Source of the DNA: Rhodothalassiaceae bacterium
GTDB lineage: Bacteria; Pseudomonadota; Alphaproteobacteria; Sphingomonadales; Rhodothalassiaceae
Assembly (NCBI GenBank): GCA_026004935.1
Contig: BPKC01000001.1
Location: forward strand, 558,001 to 622,000
Direction: 5' to 3'
DNA length: 64,000 nucleotides
The translations under genes and the position numbers were made by a program. The notes below the pieces were generated by a model. The model saw nothing but the letters and a program-made list of their open reading frames with translations, was not told the origin of the DNA and did not search any database. Shown piece after piece: positions 8,974 to 18,389 of this stretch; the first letter of the stretch is position 1; each line of letters starts with the position of its first letter.

Positions 8974-9207
8974 CTGTGACCTCGCCCCTTCGCCCGGATG
9001 GATCGACAGCGCGCGCACATAGGCCGCCGGACGTCCTTTCGCAAGGCCGGAAAGGCTGGCGCGCCGGCGGGTGCGCTGTCAAGCGCGGCCGCGGCGAGGC
9101 GGCCGGGCTGCGGCGCTTGCGCACGCGCGGGCGATCGCCTACAAGCCGGGCCGGAAGAGGGACGGGGCCTCAGGATCCGGTTCCGTCCGCCGCGAGGGAG
9201 CACGCCC

Positions 9208-9426
9208 GTGAACAGCAGCGAAATCGCCCGCCTGCAGCGCTATCTGCGCGAGAAGTTCGCCAACCCGCACTTTCGCCTCAAGCGGCGGTCCACCACCGAC
9301 GATTCGGTGGAGGTGTATCTGGGCGAGGAGTTCATCGGCGTGATCTACCGCGACGAGGAGGAGGGCGAGCTCTCCTACGCCTTCCAGATGGCGATTCTCG
9401 AGATGGACCTGCCCGAGGAGGGTTGA
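9208..9426 (+). CDS. DUF3126 family protein
   Basis: A 72-residue acidic protein with the family pattern SEIARLQRYLREKF, then RLKRRSTTDDSVEVYLGEEF and SYAFQMAILEMDL. I chose a GTG start at 9208 behind GAGGGAG, because homology-like sequence begins there and upstream residues are unrelated. It is probably a small alpha/beta domain. DUF3126 proteins are widespread in alphaproteobacteria and have no assigned function. The next gene starts 21 bases after its stop, so the two are probably co-transcribed. Confidence 0.8.
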   Translation: MNSSEIARLQRYLREKFANPHFRLKRRSTTDDSVEVYLGEEFIGVIYRDEEEGELSYAFQMAILEMDLPEEG

Positions 9427-9446
9427 GCCGGGCGGACGCGGGGGGC

Positions 9447-10172
9447 ATGCGCACGGCCCGGCATCCCGGGGCCTGGGCGGCGCTGGCGGCCGAGACCCTT
9501 GCGCGCTTCGGCTGGCCGCTCATCCATCAGCGCACGAGTCGTCCCGTCGTCCGGCTGCGGGTGCATCCGCTGCGCCGGGCCGTGATCGTGCGGGCGCGCC
9601 TCGAGGATCATGGGCGGGCCGCCCGGCTGATCGCGGCGCATGCCGGCGAGATCGCGCAGCGGATCGCGGCCCTGCCGCCGCCGCGCCCGCTCGTGGACGG
9701 CGCGCGCCTGCCCTGGGCGGACGGGGATATCCTGTTGCGTCATGACCCGGATGCACCGCGCGCCGGCCGGCGCGAGGGGGACCGGCTGGTGATCGGCGGC
9801 GGGTCGGCCGGCTTCGGCGTGCGCGCCGCCCGCGCCCTGCGGCGGGAGGCCGAGCGCGAGCTTGCCGGGCTCGTGGAAAGCTGCGCGGGCCGGCTGGGCG
9901 TGCGGGTCGGGGCGGTGCGGGTAAAGGAGACGGTCTCGCGCTGGGGCTCGGCGTCTCCGGCCGGCGTGATCGCGCTGCAATGGCGGCTCGGCTTCGCGCC
10001 GCAGATGGTCCGGCGCTATGTCGCCGCCCATGAGGCGGCGCATCTCGTCCACCCGCACCACGGTCCCGCCTTCTGGCGCACGGTGGAGCTGCTCGGCGTG
10101 GACCCGCCGTCCGCGCGCGGCTGGCTGCGCACCCACGGCCCCGCGCTCTTCGCCATCGGCGCGTCGTGGTAG
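9447..10172 (+). CDS. YgjP-like (DUF45/SprT-type) zinc metallopeptidase
   Basis: A 241-residue cytoplasmic protein whose C-terminal third carries the gluzincin-type zinc site: HEAAHLVHPHHGPAFW has HExxH plus the downstream histidine that completes the ligand set. Just before it, KETVSRWGSASPAGVIALQWRL is the typical YgjP/M48-like SRWG segment. Proteins with this domain are predicted proteases, often neighbours of nucleases or restriction enzymes. Only DUF3126 lies upstream here. The ATG at 9447 has a weak ribosome site; a TTG at 9423, overlapping the DUF3126 stop, is an alternative start. Confidence 0.82.
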   Translation: MRTARHPGAWAALAAETLARFGWPLIHQRTSRPVVRLRVHPLRRAVIVRARLEDHGRAARLIAAHAGEIAQRIAALPPPRPLVDGARLPWADGDILLRHDPDAPRAGRREGDRLVIGGGSAGFGVRAARALRREAERELAGLVESCAGRLGVRVGAVRVKETVSRWGSASPAGVIALQWRLGFAPQMVRRYVAAHEAAHLVHPHHGPAFWRTVELLGVDPPSARGWLRTHGPALFAIGASW

Positions 10173-10187
10173 GCGGGCCGCGCCGCC

Positions 10188-10565
10188 TCAGACCGGGTGC
10201 CGGCTGCCGCGCGCCGCGCCCCGGGCCCGGCGGGGCGCAAAGGGGACGATGCGCGCCAGCTCGTCGGCGATCGCGCGCTTGCGCGCCATCAGGTCGTGGT
10301 CGCGCTGCAGACCGAGGAAGAAGCCCTCGCTGACCCCGAAGAAGCGGGCGAGTCTGAGATCGGTGTCGGCGGTGATGGCCCGCCGGCCATGCACGATCTC
10401 GTTGATCCGCCGCGGCGGCACGCCGATGGCGCGCGCCAGCGCATTCTGGCTCAGCCCCGCCGGCTTCATGAATTCCTCCAGCAGGATCTCGCCGGGATGG
10501 GGGTTGGGCGCCGGTTCTCCCGCCCACGCCGAGACGTCACCGGCCCGCGCAGGATCCGTACTCAT
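10188..10565 (-). CDS. HigA-like XRE-family helix-turn-helix regulator (orphan antitoxin type)
   Basis: A 125-residue DNA-binding protein of the HigA/VapI type. [20 protein letters not shown] introduces the helix-turn-helix: the first helix ends in [13 protein letters not shown] and the recognition helix is [14 protein letters not shown], followed by [20 protein letters not shown]. Such proteins are normally the antitoxin and autorepressor of HigBA modules. No HigB-like RelE-fold gene is adjacent: the neighbours are a metalloprotease gene (convergent) and a DUF2336 gene (upstream, 22 bases away). It is therefore an orphan, possibly a regulator that has lost its toxin or never had one. Confidence 0.85.
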   Translation of the reverse strand: MSTDPARAGDVSAWAGEPAPNPHPGEILLEEFMKPAGLSQNALARAIGVPPRRINEIVHGRRAITADTDLRLARFFGVSEGFFLGLQRDHDLMARKRAIADELARIVPFAPRRARGAARGSRHPV

Positions 10566-10587
10566 CTCTGCCGCGCTCCCGTTCCTC

Positions 10588-11829
10588 TCAGTCCTCCAGA
10601 AAATAGCTCAGATGCCAGACGAGCTCCGCCTCGTCCATGGGATAGTCGACGCCGTTCTTCGCGGGCACGAGCTGGGAGGGCGGGACCAGCGCGAATTCCG
10701 TCTGCAGCCGGAAGGCCGTGCGCATCTTCAGCCCCGCCTTCCAGGCGAGCGCGGTCACCGCGCGGCCGGACTTGGAGTGGATGATCCGGCGCACGACGGC
10801 CGGCTCGATGTCGGCCATGACGGCCAGCGCCTGGATCAGCAGCTCGCGCCGGTTGTGCTCGATCGCCTCGATCACGAAGTCGTCGGTGAGCATGCCGCGG
10901 CGATGGAATTCGCGCGCCTGGCGGGCGAGCTCGGCCTCCTCCTCCTCGCCGACGCGCTCGGCGGCGATGCGCTCGCGCACGCGCTCGAGGATCTCTTCCG
11001 CGACCTTCTCATCGAGCGGATTGCGCTCCATCATCTGGTGCACGAGTGCGCTCGCGACGAAGCCCGCGATCCGCTTCATGGCGCGCACCGACAGCTGCGG
11101 GCGCAGCGCCAGCGGCCGGTGCCAGGCCTCGACGGCGCGCGCATGGTCGATGATCCGGTCGAGCGTCTCCTCGCGGATCTGCGCGCTCTCGTTGGCGAGC
11201 AGGGCCGCCACCGCGGGAATGTCGAGGGTCGCGGCGATGTCGTCGCTCACCGCCGCCGGCAGGTTCTCGCGCCGGGCGATGGCGGCCAGCGCCTCCGACG
11301 ACATGCCGGCGGCGATCAGCTCGCGCAGGTCGTGCTCGTCGAGAAGCGGCGAGTATTCGAGCACGGGGCAGGCGACGATCGCCTCGAGATCGCGGGCGAG
11401 CTGACGGATGATCTCCTTCGGCACCCGCGTCTCGCGCTTGATCTCTTCGGCGACGATCGCGCGCACCCTGGGCAGGGCGTCCTGGGCGAGCTGTTCCAGC
11501 ACGGCGATGGCGCGTTCGCGGATCTTCGCCGCCTGCCCGGGGTCGAGCCCGGGCACGAGCCGCGCGATCTTGCGGGCGAGCTCGGCGCGGACCTCGTCGT
11601 CGGGATCCTCGGCGAGCAGCTGGTCGGCGTGGATGGGGGCGGCGGGATTGGCGGCGACGCGGCGGCGCACCTCCGCATCCTCGTCTTCCGCGAGATAGTA
11701 GAGGATCTCCGGGCGCATGTCGGCGCGCGCGGCCAGCATGCGCCGGTCCTCCAGCCGGCCCTCCTCGAGCATCCGGCGCGCCTGCTCGTAGGGAATCCCG
11801 TCCCCGTCGCGGTGCCCCGATTCAGCCAT
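10588..11829 (-). CDS. DUF2336 (HEAT-like repeat) protein
   Basis: A soluble 413-residue, largely helical protein. Repeating units of about 37 residues, such as [18 protein letters not shown] and [15 protein letters not shown], look like short HEAT/armadillo-like repeats, the feature of the DUF2336 family. The C-terminal part carries [17 protein letters not shown] and [14 protein letters not shown], also family-typical. No enzyme motif is visible. Its start overlaps the end of the diguanylate cyclase gene by eight bases, so both are translated from one message. DUF2336 proteins are common in alphaproteobacteria near signalling genes, which fits a scaffold or response role in c-di-GMP signalling; that is inference. 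Confidence 0.85.
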   Translation of the reverse strand: MAESGHRDGDGIPYEQARRMLEEGRLEDRRMLAARADMRPEILYYLAEDEDAEVRRRVAANPAAPIHADQLLAEDPDDEVRAELARKIARLVPGLDPGQAAKIRERAIAVLEQLAQDALPRVRAIVAEEIKRETRVPKEIIRQLARDLEAIVACPVLEYSPLLDEHDLRELIAAGMSSEALAAIARRENLPAAVSDDIAATLDIPAVAALLANESAQIREETLDRIIDHARAVEAWHRPLALRPQLSVRAMKRIAGFVASALVHQMMERNPLDEKVAEEILERVRERIAAERVGEEEEAELARQAREFHRRGMLTDDFVIEAIEHNRRELLIQALAVMADIEPAVVRRIIHSKSGRAVTALAWKAGLKMRTAFRLQTEFALVPPSQLVPAKNGVDYPMDEAELVWHLSYFLED

Positions 11830-13573
11830 CGCGCGCTCCGTCTTCCCGCGTCTCCTGGGCTTCTTCCTCGATCTCGGGCAGCGCGATCACCAGCCTGCCG
11901 CGCCCCTGCTCCTTGGCGGCGTAGAGCGCGCGGTCGGCGATCTCGAGAAGATCCTGGATCCGCTCCACGCCCGGCGCCGGGCTCATGACGAGACCGATGG
12001 AAAGGCCGAGCGGGCTTGCGGCGTCGCCCGCGGCCTCCCTGAGCTCGCCCACGCGCGCAAGGAGCGCCGCCGCCTTCGCCTTGGCGCCGTCGAGATCGGT
12101 GTCCTCCAGCCACAGCGCGAACTCATCCCCGCCGAGCCGGCCCGCGATGTCGCCCACCCGGCTCTGCTCGCGCAGCATCCGTCCGAAATGCCGCAGCACG
12201 GCATCTCCCGCGGCATGCCCGAGGCGGTCGTTGACCTCCTTGAAATGGTCGAAGTCCAGAAACAGCAGCGCCGCCGGCCGGCCGGTGCGGCGCTGATGGC
12301 GCATGCGCTGCTCGACGTCGGCCAGAAACGCCCGGCGGTTGAGGATGCCGGTGAGCTCGTCGGTGCGCGAGAGCATCCGCAGCTCGTCCAGCATCGCCGC
12401 CTGCTGCAGCGCGATCGCCATGTGGTCGGCGAGCCCCTGGACCAGCTCCACCTCGAAGGCCCGCCAGGGTTCGCGCCGCGTGTCGCGGCGGAACAGCACG
12501 ACGGCGTCGAAGCGCCCGGCGGTCGCCCCGGCCATGAGGATCCGTTCGCCGTCCTCGTCGAGCTCCATGACGACGTCGCCCGCGGGCGCCCGGCCCGTGT
12601 CGGCCCGGCCCTCGAGCTCGCCGAGCGCCGCGCGCGCGGCATCGGCCAGCGTTCCCGCGGTCGCGATCTCGTCCTCGCCGCCGTCCTCGGCGCGCCGGCG
12701 CAGCGCCCAGCCGCTTTCGGCTCTCAGCGCCTCGCCGGCTCCTTCGGCGACGCTGCGCAGCACCGCGCGCGGCGAGGCCTGGGCGCGGATGTCGAGCACC
12801 ATGCGCGCCAGCAGCGTCTGCCGGGCGTGGTCCAGCGCGCGGGCGACCTCGCGCTCGGTCTCCTCAGTGATGTCGCGGGCCACCCCGCGCGCGCCGCCGC
12901 GGCCCGCAACCGGCACCGCGGATCCGAGCAGCACCACGGACCGGCCGTCCCGGTCGCGCACCCGGCACTTGACGCCCCTGAGCGGCTCGCGGGTCTCGAA
13001 GATGTTGAGGCTGTCGGCCTCCAGCCGGAGCACCTCGGCCGCGCGCCGGCCGATCAGCTCGCGCGGCTCGAACCCCAGCGCCCCGCGCGGGCTCACATAG
13101 GTGAAGCGGCCGTCGGCATCCGTCTCCCAGCCGAAGTCGGCGGAGCAGAACATGAGATCCTTGTAGAGCTCGCGCGAGCGCAGCAGGGCGCGGGCGAGAT
13201 TGGTCTCGAAGCTGGCGTCGCGCGCAACCAGCAGCACGCCGCCGTCCGGCTGCGGCACGGCGCAGACCTCGAAGCTCGCCCCGGCCGGCGCGCCATCGCC
13301 CGCAGGCGCGTCTTCGTCCGCGCCGTCGGCGCCGATCTCGACGCGACCCATCACCGGCCGGCCCGCAAGCCGCGCCTCGATCACGAGCGAGCGCAGCGCC
13401 GGGTCATGCGCCGCGAAGGCGTGCCACAGCCCGCGCGCGCGGGGGCCGCCCGCAAGCTCCCTGAGCGCGAGATCGGGCCCGAGCCGGAGCGTGACGGTGT
13501 CCTCCCCGCCCTCGGCGGACGGACGGGCGGTCTCGACGGGGACCGTGCCGGATGCCTTGCGCTGCATCGCCAA
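11822..13573 (-). CDS. Diguanylate cyclase with PAS, GAF-like and GGDEF domains
   Basis: A sensor enzyme expected to make cyclic di-GMP from two GTP. It has 583 residues from a TTG start (an ATG six bases in is equally possible). Residues ~140-245 are a PAS domain (GWETDADGRFTYVSP ... GVARDITEETER). Residues ~260-395 are GAF-like, ending in LVQGLADHMAIALQQAAML. The GGDEF domain starts at SRTDELTGILNRRAF; the active-site motif is intact at about 481-485, and an inhibitory-site RVGD lies five residues before it, so product inhibition is likely. No membrane segment is visible, so it is a cytosolic sensor. It overlaps the DUF2336 gene downstream. Confidence 0.93.
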   Translation of the reverse strand: MAMQRKASGTVPVETARPSAEGGEDTVTLRLGPDLALRELAGGPRARGLWHAFAAHDPALRSLVIEARLAGRPVMGRVEIGADGADEDAPAGDGAPAGASFEVCAVPQPDGGVLLVARDASFETNLARALLRSRELYKDLMFCSADFGWETDADGRFTYVSPRGALGFEPRELIGRRAAEVLRLEADSLNIFETREPLRGVKCRVRDRDGRSVVLLGSAVPVAGRGGARGVARDITEETEREVARALDHARQTLLARMVLDIRAQASPRAVLRSVAEGAGEALRAESGWALRRRAEDGGEDEIATAGTLADAARAALGELEGRADTGRAPAGDVVMELDEDGERILMAGATAGRFDAVVLFRRDTRREPWRAFEVELVQGLADHMAIALQQAAMLDELRMLSRTDELTGILNRRAFLADVEQRMRHQRRTGRPAALLFLDFDHFKEVNDRLGHAAGDAVLRHFGRMLREQSRVGDIAGRLGGDEFALWLEDTDLDGAKAKAAALLARVGELREAAGDAASPLGLSIGLVMSPAPGVERIQDLLEIADRALYAAKEQGRGRLVIALPEIEEEAQETREDGARDG

Positions 13574-13719
13574 GCCGGGTGATCCTTCGCATGATGCGCG
13601 CCCGCGGTCCTGCCGGCAGGGCGTGGCGGCGCGACGATAGCCGGGGATTGCCTACCAGTTTGTTAAGGACCATCTGCTGGCCGGCGGCAGCGGATGACGG
13701 GCATGGAAGGAAGCCGGGC

Positions 13720-14403
13720 GTGCGGATCGCGGATCGCATCCGGGACTGGGTGTTCGACCTCGACAACACCCTTTATGCGCCGTCCTGCCGGCTGTTCGAC
13801 CAGGTGGACCGGCGCATGGGGCTGTTCATCTCGCGTCTCCTCGGCGTCGATCCGGTGGAAGCGCGGCGCATCCAGAAGGACTATTTCCTGCGCTACGGCA
13901 CGACGCTGAGGGGTCTGATGCTCCATCACGGCGTCGATCCAGGGGAGTTCCTCGATTTCGTCCACGACATCGACGTGACCGTCGTCCCGCCAGCACCCGA
14001 GCTCGCCGCGATGCTCCGCCGCCTGCCCGGCCGCTGCCTCGTCTACACCAACGGCCCGCGCCGGCACGCGGAGCGCCTGCTCCGGCGGCTCGGCATCGCG
14101 GAGGCGGTCGCGGACATCTTCGACATCGCCGCCGCCGGCTTCGTGCCGAAGCCGCTTGAGGAGAACTTCGCCGCCTTCCTCGCCGCGAGCCGGGTGGAGG
14201 CCGCGCGCGCCGTGCTCGTCGAGGACATGGCGCGCAACCTCGTGCCGGCGGCGCGCGCCGGCATGACGACGGTGTGGCTGAAGACGGGCTACGAGTGGGG
14301 CGCCGTCGACCACGACCCGGCCGCCGTCCACTACGAGATCGAGGACCTTCTCGCCTGGCTGCGGCTGCAGGTGGAGGATGCGGCGGCACCGCCCGGCGAT
14401 TGA
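13720..14403 (+). CDS. Pyrimidine 5'-nucleotidase-type HAD hydrolase
   Basis: A haloacid-dehalogenase-fold phosphatase related to yeast Sdt1-type pyrimidine 5'-nucleotidases. The 227 residues start at GTG 13720 behind GGAAGG. Motif I is VFDLDNTLY (nucleophile D13, acid D15), motif II is VYTNGPRRHAERLL, the motif III lysine is in FVPKPLEENF, and motif IV is VLVEDMARNL. The helical cap between motifs I and II includes DYFLRYGTTLRGLMLHHGVD, diagnostic for this subgroup. It likely dephosphorylates nucleotides or damaged nucleotide analogues. It lies directly upstream of dapD-dapE on the same strand, an arrangement I recall from related alphaproteobacteria. Confidence 0.88.
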   Translation: MRIADRIRDWVFDLDNTLYAPSCRLFDQVDRRMGLFISRLLGVDPVEARRIQKDYFLRYGTTLRGLMLHHGVDPGEFLDFVHDIDVTVVPPAPELAAMLRRLPGRCLVYTNGPRRHAERLLRRLGIAEAVADIFDIAAAGFVPKPLEENFAAFLAASRVEAARAVLVEDMARNLVPAARAGMTTVWLKTGYEWGAVDHDPAAVHYEIEDLLAWLRLQVEDAAAPPGD

Positions 14404-14499
14404 CTTCGCCGCGCCGGCTCCGCCATTTTCCCGGCGCCATGCGCGCGGGCGGCAACGGTTGGCCCGGATGCCGCGGGCGCCAGAGGAAAACGGGTCGGC

Positions 14500-15327
14500 A
14501 TGCGGGATCTCGAGGAGACGATCGAAAAGGCGTGGCGGGCGCGCGACGCCCTCGCGGACCGGGGCGCGGCCGAGCGCGCGGCGCTGGCGGAAGCGGTGGA
14601 GGAGGTCTTCGCCGGGCTCGAGGCCGGGCGCATCCGCGTCGCCGAGCCCGGCGCGGGCGGCTGGCGCGTCAACGAATGGGTGAAGCAGGCGATCCTGCTG
14701 GCCTTCCGATTGTGGGATGCGCGGGTGATCGACGGGCCCTGGGGCGGCCGGGCCTTCGACCGCATTCCGCTGCGCTTCGGCGACTGGACGGCGGCGGATT
14801 TCGCACGCGCGCGCATCCGCATCGCGCCGGGGGCGATCATCCGCCGCGGCGCGCATCTCGGCCCCGACGTCGTCTGCATGCCGAGCTTCGTCAACGTCGG
14901 CGCCCATGTGGGCGCGGGCACCATGGTGGACACCTGGGCCACGATCGGCTCCTGCGCCCAGATCGGGGCGCGCTGCCACATCTCGGGCGGCGCGGGCATC
15001 GGCGGCGTGCTGGAGCCGCTGCAGGCCGCCCCCGTGATCATCGAGGACGACGTCTTCATCGGCGCGCGCGCGGAGATCGCCGAAGGCGTCATCGTCGAGC
15101 GCGGCGCGGTGATCGCCATGGGGGTGTTCCTGTCGGCCTCGACGAGGATCGTCGACCGCGAGACCGGCGAGGTCTTCACCGGCCGCGTGCCGGCGGGCGC
15201 CGTGGTGGTGCCCGGCGCCCTGCCCGGACCCGCCGGCGGGCCGGCGCTGGCGGCGGCCGTGATCGTCAAGCGCGTGGACGCGCGCACGCGCGCGAAGGTC
15301 GCGCTGAACGAGCTGCTCAGGCCATGA
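14500..15327 (+). CDS. dapD: Tetrahydrodipicolinate N-succinyltransferase
   Basis: Transfers succinyl from succinyl-CoA to tetrahydrodipicolinate in the succinylase branch of the diaminopimelate/lysine pathway. The 275 residues are standard for the family. An N-terminal helical part ([15 protein letters not shown]) precedes the left-handed beta-helix built from hexapeptide repeats: [40 protein letters not shown] and [11 protein letters not shown]. The substrate-binding segment [16 protein letters not shown] near residue 55 is intact. Its stop overlaps the dapE ATG by four bases (ATGA), so the two enzymes are coupled. Confidence 0.97.
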   Translation: MRDLEETIEKAWRARDALADRGAAERAALAEAVEEVFAGLEAGRIRVAEPGAGGWRVNEWVKQAILLAFRLWDARVIDGPWGGRAFDRIPLRFGDWTAADFARARIRIAPGAIIRRGAHLGPDVVCMPSFVNVGAHVGAGTMVDTWATIGSCAQIGARCHISGGAGIGGVLEPLQAAPVIIEDDVFIGARAEIAEGVIVERGAVIAMGVFLSASTRIVDRETGEVFTGRVPAGAVVVPGALPGPAGGPALAAAVIVKRVDARTRAKVALNELLRP

Positions 15328-16574
15328 CCGGCCGCCCCCGAGCCCGGCCCGGCTGCGCGCAAGGGATCGTCGTCCCCGATCCGGTGGAGCTCGCGCGCGC
15401 GCTCGTGCGCTGCCCCTCGGTCACCCCGCGCGACGAGGGCGCGCTCGACATCATCTCCGAGGCGGCGGCGCGGATGGGCTTCGAGGTCTTCCGCCTGCCG
15501 TTCGAATCGCCGGGCACGGCCCGGGTCGACAATCTCTTCGCCATCCGCGCCTTCGGCCCGCGGCCGCAGGACGGCCCGCACATCTGCTTTGCCGGGCATT
15601 CCGACGTCGTGCCCGTCGCGCGGCCCGACCGCTGGCGGGTGGACCCGTTCGCCGGCGAGGTCGTGGATGGCGTTCTCGTGGGCCGGGGTGCCGCCGACAT
15701 GAAGGGCGCGATCGCGGCGGCGCTGTCCGCGATCGCCGGCTTTCTCGCCGAGGTCGAGGCGGCCGCGCCCGAGGCGCCGTCGGGGCGGCTGTCGCTGCTG
15801 ATCACGGGCGACGAGGAGGGCCCCGCGCTCAACGGCACGCGCCGCGTCCTCGAATGGATGGCGGCGCGCGGCCATGTGCCCGACTTCTGCCTCGTCGGCG
15901 AGCCGACGAGCCGCGTGCGGGTGGGGGACACCGTCAAGATCGGCCGGCGCGGCAGCCTGAACGGGCATCTCGTCGTCGAGGGCGTCGAGGGCCATGTCGC
16001 CTATCCGCAACTCGCCGACAACGCGATCCCCAAGCTCCTGCGGCTGCTGGACGCCCTGCTCGCCGAGCCTCTCGACCGGGGCACGGCGGTCTTCGAGCCG
16101 TCCAATCTCGAGATCACCGACATCAGCGTCGGCAACCACGCCCACAACGTCATCCCGGGCCGGGCCGAGGCGCTCTTCAACATCCGATTCAACGACCTGC
16201 ACACGGGCGACAGCCTCGTGCGCTGGCTGCGCGAGAAGCTCGATGCGACCGGCCTGCCCTATGCCCTCGACGTCCATGTCTCGGGCGAGGCCTTCGTGAC
16301 CCCGCCCGGGCCGGGTCTGCGCGCGCTGGTGGAGGCGATCCGGGCCGAGACGGGGACGGAGCCGGAGCTGTCGACCTCCGGCGGCACGTCGGACGCCCGC
16401 TTCATCAAGGACCATTGTCCGGTCGTCGAATGCGGGCTCGTGGGCGCAACGATGCACAAGGCCAACGAATGCGCGCCGGTCGCGGACATCGCCGCGCTCG
16501 CGCGCATCTACCGCCGCTTCTTCCGCGAGGCGGCGCGTGCGCTCGCCCCCGGGCCGGTCGCCGGCGATCGGTGA
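15324..16574 (+). CDS. dapE: Succinyl-diaminopimelate desuccinylase
   Basis: A di-zinc M20-family hydrolase that removes succinate from N-succinyl-LL-diaminopimelate, two steps after DapD. It has 416 residues from the ATG overlapping the dapD stop. The N-terminus is about 20 residues longer than usual. Metal and catalytic motifs are intact: [12 protein letters not shown] (His-x-Asp), [15 protein letters not shown] (bridging Asp), [13 protein letters not shown] (catalytic and ligand Glu pair), VGEPTS, and a C-terminal histidine in GATMHKANE. The lid/dimerisation domain lies in the middle ([14 protein letters not shown] onward). [20 protein letters not shown] confirms DapE rather than ArgE. Confidence 0.96.
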   Translation: MTGRPRARPGCAQGIVVPDPVELARALVRCPSVTPRDEGALDIISEAAARMGFEVFRLPFESPGTARVDNLFAIRAFGPRPQDGPHICFAGHSDVVPVARPDRWRVDPFAGEVVDGVLVGRGAADMKGAIAAALSAIAGFLAEVEAAAPEAPSGRLSLLITGDEEGPALNGTRRVLEWMAARGHVPDFCLVGEPTSRVRVGDTVKIGRRGSLNGHLVVEGVEGHVAYPQLADNAIPKLLRLLDALLAEPLDRGTAVFEPSNLEITDISVGNHAHNVIPGRAEALFNIRFNDLHTGDSLVRWLREKLDATGLPYALDVHVSGEAFVTPPGPGLRALVEAIRAETGTEPELSTSGGTSDARFIKDHCPVVECGLVGATMHKANECAPVADIAALARIYRRFFREAARALAPGPVAGDR

Positions 16575-17046
16575 TCGGTAATCGCCGGTTCGTGATCGGT
16601 GCACCGACCGGCGCGCCCGGCCCCTTCCCTCGTCACCCGCCGGCTTGACCGGCGGGTCCAGCAGACGGCGGGGCCGATTACCGCCGTCGGAGCTCCCGTC
16701 CCCGCCCGCTGGGTTCGCCGGTCGAGCCGGCGAACGACGATTCAGTCATCGGTCATCGGTCATCAGTAATCAGGAACCCGCGTGGCGAGCGCCCCCGGAC
16801 GGCACCCGCTTTCTTCGTCACCCGCCGCGCACTCTTCATCGTCACCCGCCGGTTTTTCTCCCGTTTCTGAAGACTGATGACCGATCACCGATGACCCGCA
16901 GGGTTCGCCGGTCGGGCCGGCGCACGACGCGGGAAGAATGCGGCGCCCGCCGTCCGGCGGCCGGCCTGCGCGGGTGCGTCTTGATGGGGGGCGCGGCGCT
17001 TCCCATCTCTTGCATGCCAAGAACATCACAAGGACATGCGAGGAAC
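16575..17046. repeat. Intergenic palindromic repeat cluster, copy A
   Basis: This gene-free 472-base gap is filled with short palindromes. Clear ones are 16635-16657 (ACCCGCCGG ... CCGGCGGGT) and 16714-16734 (TTCGCCGG ... CCGGCGAA); a related, less perfect one lies at 16899-16926. Between them are runs of near-identical heptamers (TCATCGG twice, then TCATCAG, 16746-16766) and their reverse complements (16876-16894). A 31-base block at 16710-16740 reappears exactly, inverted, at 35900-35930. The pattern resembles REP-like elements that accumulate between genes. Open frames across it are low-complexity by-products. The last ~60 bases probably carry the promoter of the next gene. Confidence 0.75.
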
Positions 17047-17262
17047 ATGATGGAGCGCAGAAAGCCCCCCTTCGATGCGGCCAGCTTCGCCAATCTCGGC
17101 GCGCCGCATCTCGTCTACATCAAGCCCATCCTGCTGCCGGACGGGCGGCGCAACTTCGCCATCCACGCGGCGAACGGCACGCCGCTCGGGGTCACCGAGG
17201 ATCTCGCGGCCGCCCTCGTCGAGCTGCGCAGCCGCGAGCTGGAGCCCGTCAGCCTCCACTGA
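17047..17262 (+). CDS. DUF1150 family protein
   Basis: A 70-71 residue protein matching the DUF1150 pattern: FANLGAPHLVYIKPI near the N-terminus, then FAIHAANGTPLGVTEDLAAA. Two ATGs in a row (17047 and 17050) follow GCGAGGAAC; the second has better spacing. The family is nearly universal in alphaproteobacteria, is often next to small heat-shock protein genes, and has no known function. Here it stands alone between a repeat cluster and a convergent LysR gene. Confidence 0.82.
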   Translation: MMERRKPPFDAASFANLGAPHLVYIKPILLPDGRRNFAIHAANGTPLGVTEDLAAALVELRSRELEPVSLH

Positions 17263-17380
17263 GGGCGGCGGGAAGGGTCAGACCCTTACCTGCACGCCCA
17301 CCCGGCGAAGACGCGATCCGTGCGGCTTCCTGGGCGCGGAGACCGCCGACACCCTGCCACGGATCGCCGATCTCCGGCGC

Positions 17381-18370
17381 TCAGATCTCCCAGGCCCAGG
17401 AGCGGCCGGCCTCCTCGCGCAGCCAGTCGAGAAAGCGGCGGACCTTCGGCCGCTCGAGGTGGCTTTCGGGGCAGACGATGTAGTAGGCGAAGTCCACCGG
17501 CCGGCTTTCCCGGAACGGGCGCACCAGCCGGCCGGCCTTCAGATCGGCTTCCGCCAGCACGCGCTTGGCCAGAGCCACGCCGCGCCCGGCCGCCGCCGCC
17601 TCGATCGCGAGCGCCGTCTGGTTGAAGTGGAGCGCGGGCTGGCCCTCCTCCATTTCCACACCGGCGGCCTTCAGCCACATGGCCCAGCTCGGACAGGATT
17701 CGTCCTCGATCGAGCTGTCGTCATGGATGAGCGTGACCCGCCTCAGGTCCTCCGGCGTGCGGATCGCATCGGGGCCTTCGACCAGCTGCGGCGCGCAGAC
17801 GGGGAAGACCTCCTCGCGCATCAGCTCCTCGACATAGAGCCCGGGGTAGTCCCCCGCGCCGTAGCGGATCGCGACATCCACCTCCTCGCGCCGGAAATCC
17901 GTGAGCTCATGGGTGGCGACGATCTTGACGATCAGGTCGGGTGCGCGCTCGGCGAGGCGGCCGAGGCGCGGCACCAGCCATTTGGCCGCCAGCGACGGCG
18001 GCACGGAGACGACGAGCTCGCGCTCGTCCCCGTCCGCCTGAAGGATGGCGCAGGCTTCGGTGAGCGCCTCGAATCCCTCCGTCAGCACCGCGAGCGCCTC
18101 GCCCGCGCGGCGGGTGAGGCGGATCTCCCGGCCCGTGCGGTGGAACAGCTGGACGCCCAGATAGTCTTCGAGCGCGCGGATCTGCTGGCTGACGGCGGCC
18201 GGGGTCACGGCGAGCTCGTCGGCGGCGTCCTTGAAGGAGAGATGCCGCGCCGCCGCCTCGAAGGCGCGCAGGGCGTTGAGCGGCAGCTGCCCGCGCCTGA
18301 GCCGCCGCGCCGCCACCGCACGCCGGCCCGGCGATGATGCCGGCGGCCGATCCTGTCCGTGACCTGCCAT
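17381..18370 (-). CDS. LysR-family transcriptional regulator (GcvA-like)
   Basis: A 329-residue LysR regulator. The N-terminal winged helix-turn-helix is NALRAFEAAARHLSFKDAAD followed by ELAVTPAAVSQQIRALEDYL, typical of the GcvA branch. The effector-binding domain follows from about residue 110 (ELVVSVPPSLAAKWLVPRLG ... VAIRYGAGDYPGL). I used the ATG at 18370; a TTG at 18406 would overlap cysH. It lies 19 bases downstream of cysH on the same strand, so it may be the last gene of the sulfate operon. It is closer to GcvA/AmpR than to CysB, so a role in sulfur control is only a guess. Confidence 0.88.
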   Translation of the reverse strand: MAGHGQDRPPASSPGRRAVAARRLRRGQLPLNALRAFEAAARHLSFKDAADELAVTPAAVSQQIRALEDYLGVQLFHRTGREIRLTRRAGEALAVLTEGFEALTEACAILQADGDERELVVSVPPSLAAKWLVPRLGRLAERAPDLIVKIVATHELTDFRREEVDVAIRYGAGDYPGLYVEELMREEVFPVCAPQLVEGPDAIRTPEDLRRVTLIHDDSSIEDESCPSWAMWLKAAGVEMEEGQPALHFNQTALAIEAAAAGRGVALAKRVLAEADLKAGRLVRPFRESRPVDFAYYIVCPESHLERPKVRRFLDWLREEAGRSWAWEI

Positions 18371-18389
18371 GTCCCGCACCAGGCGCGGA

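Noticed and set aside
17273-17287. AAGGGT/ACCCTT hairpin after the DUF1150 gene
   Set aside because: Only six base pairs with a three-base loop and no T tract; expected by chance at this base composition.
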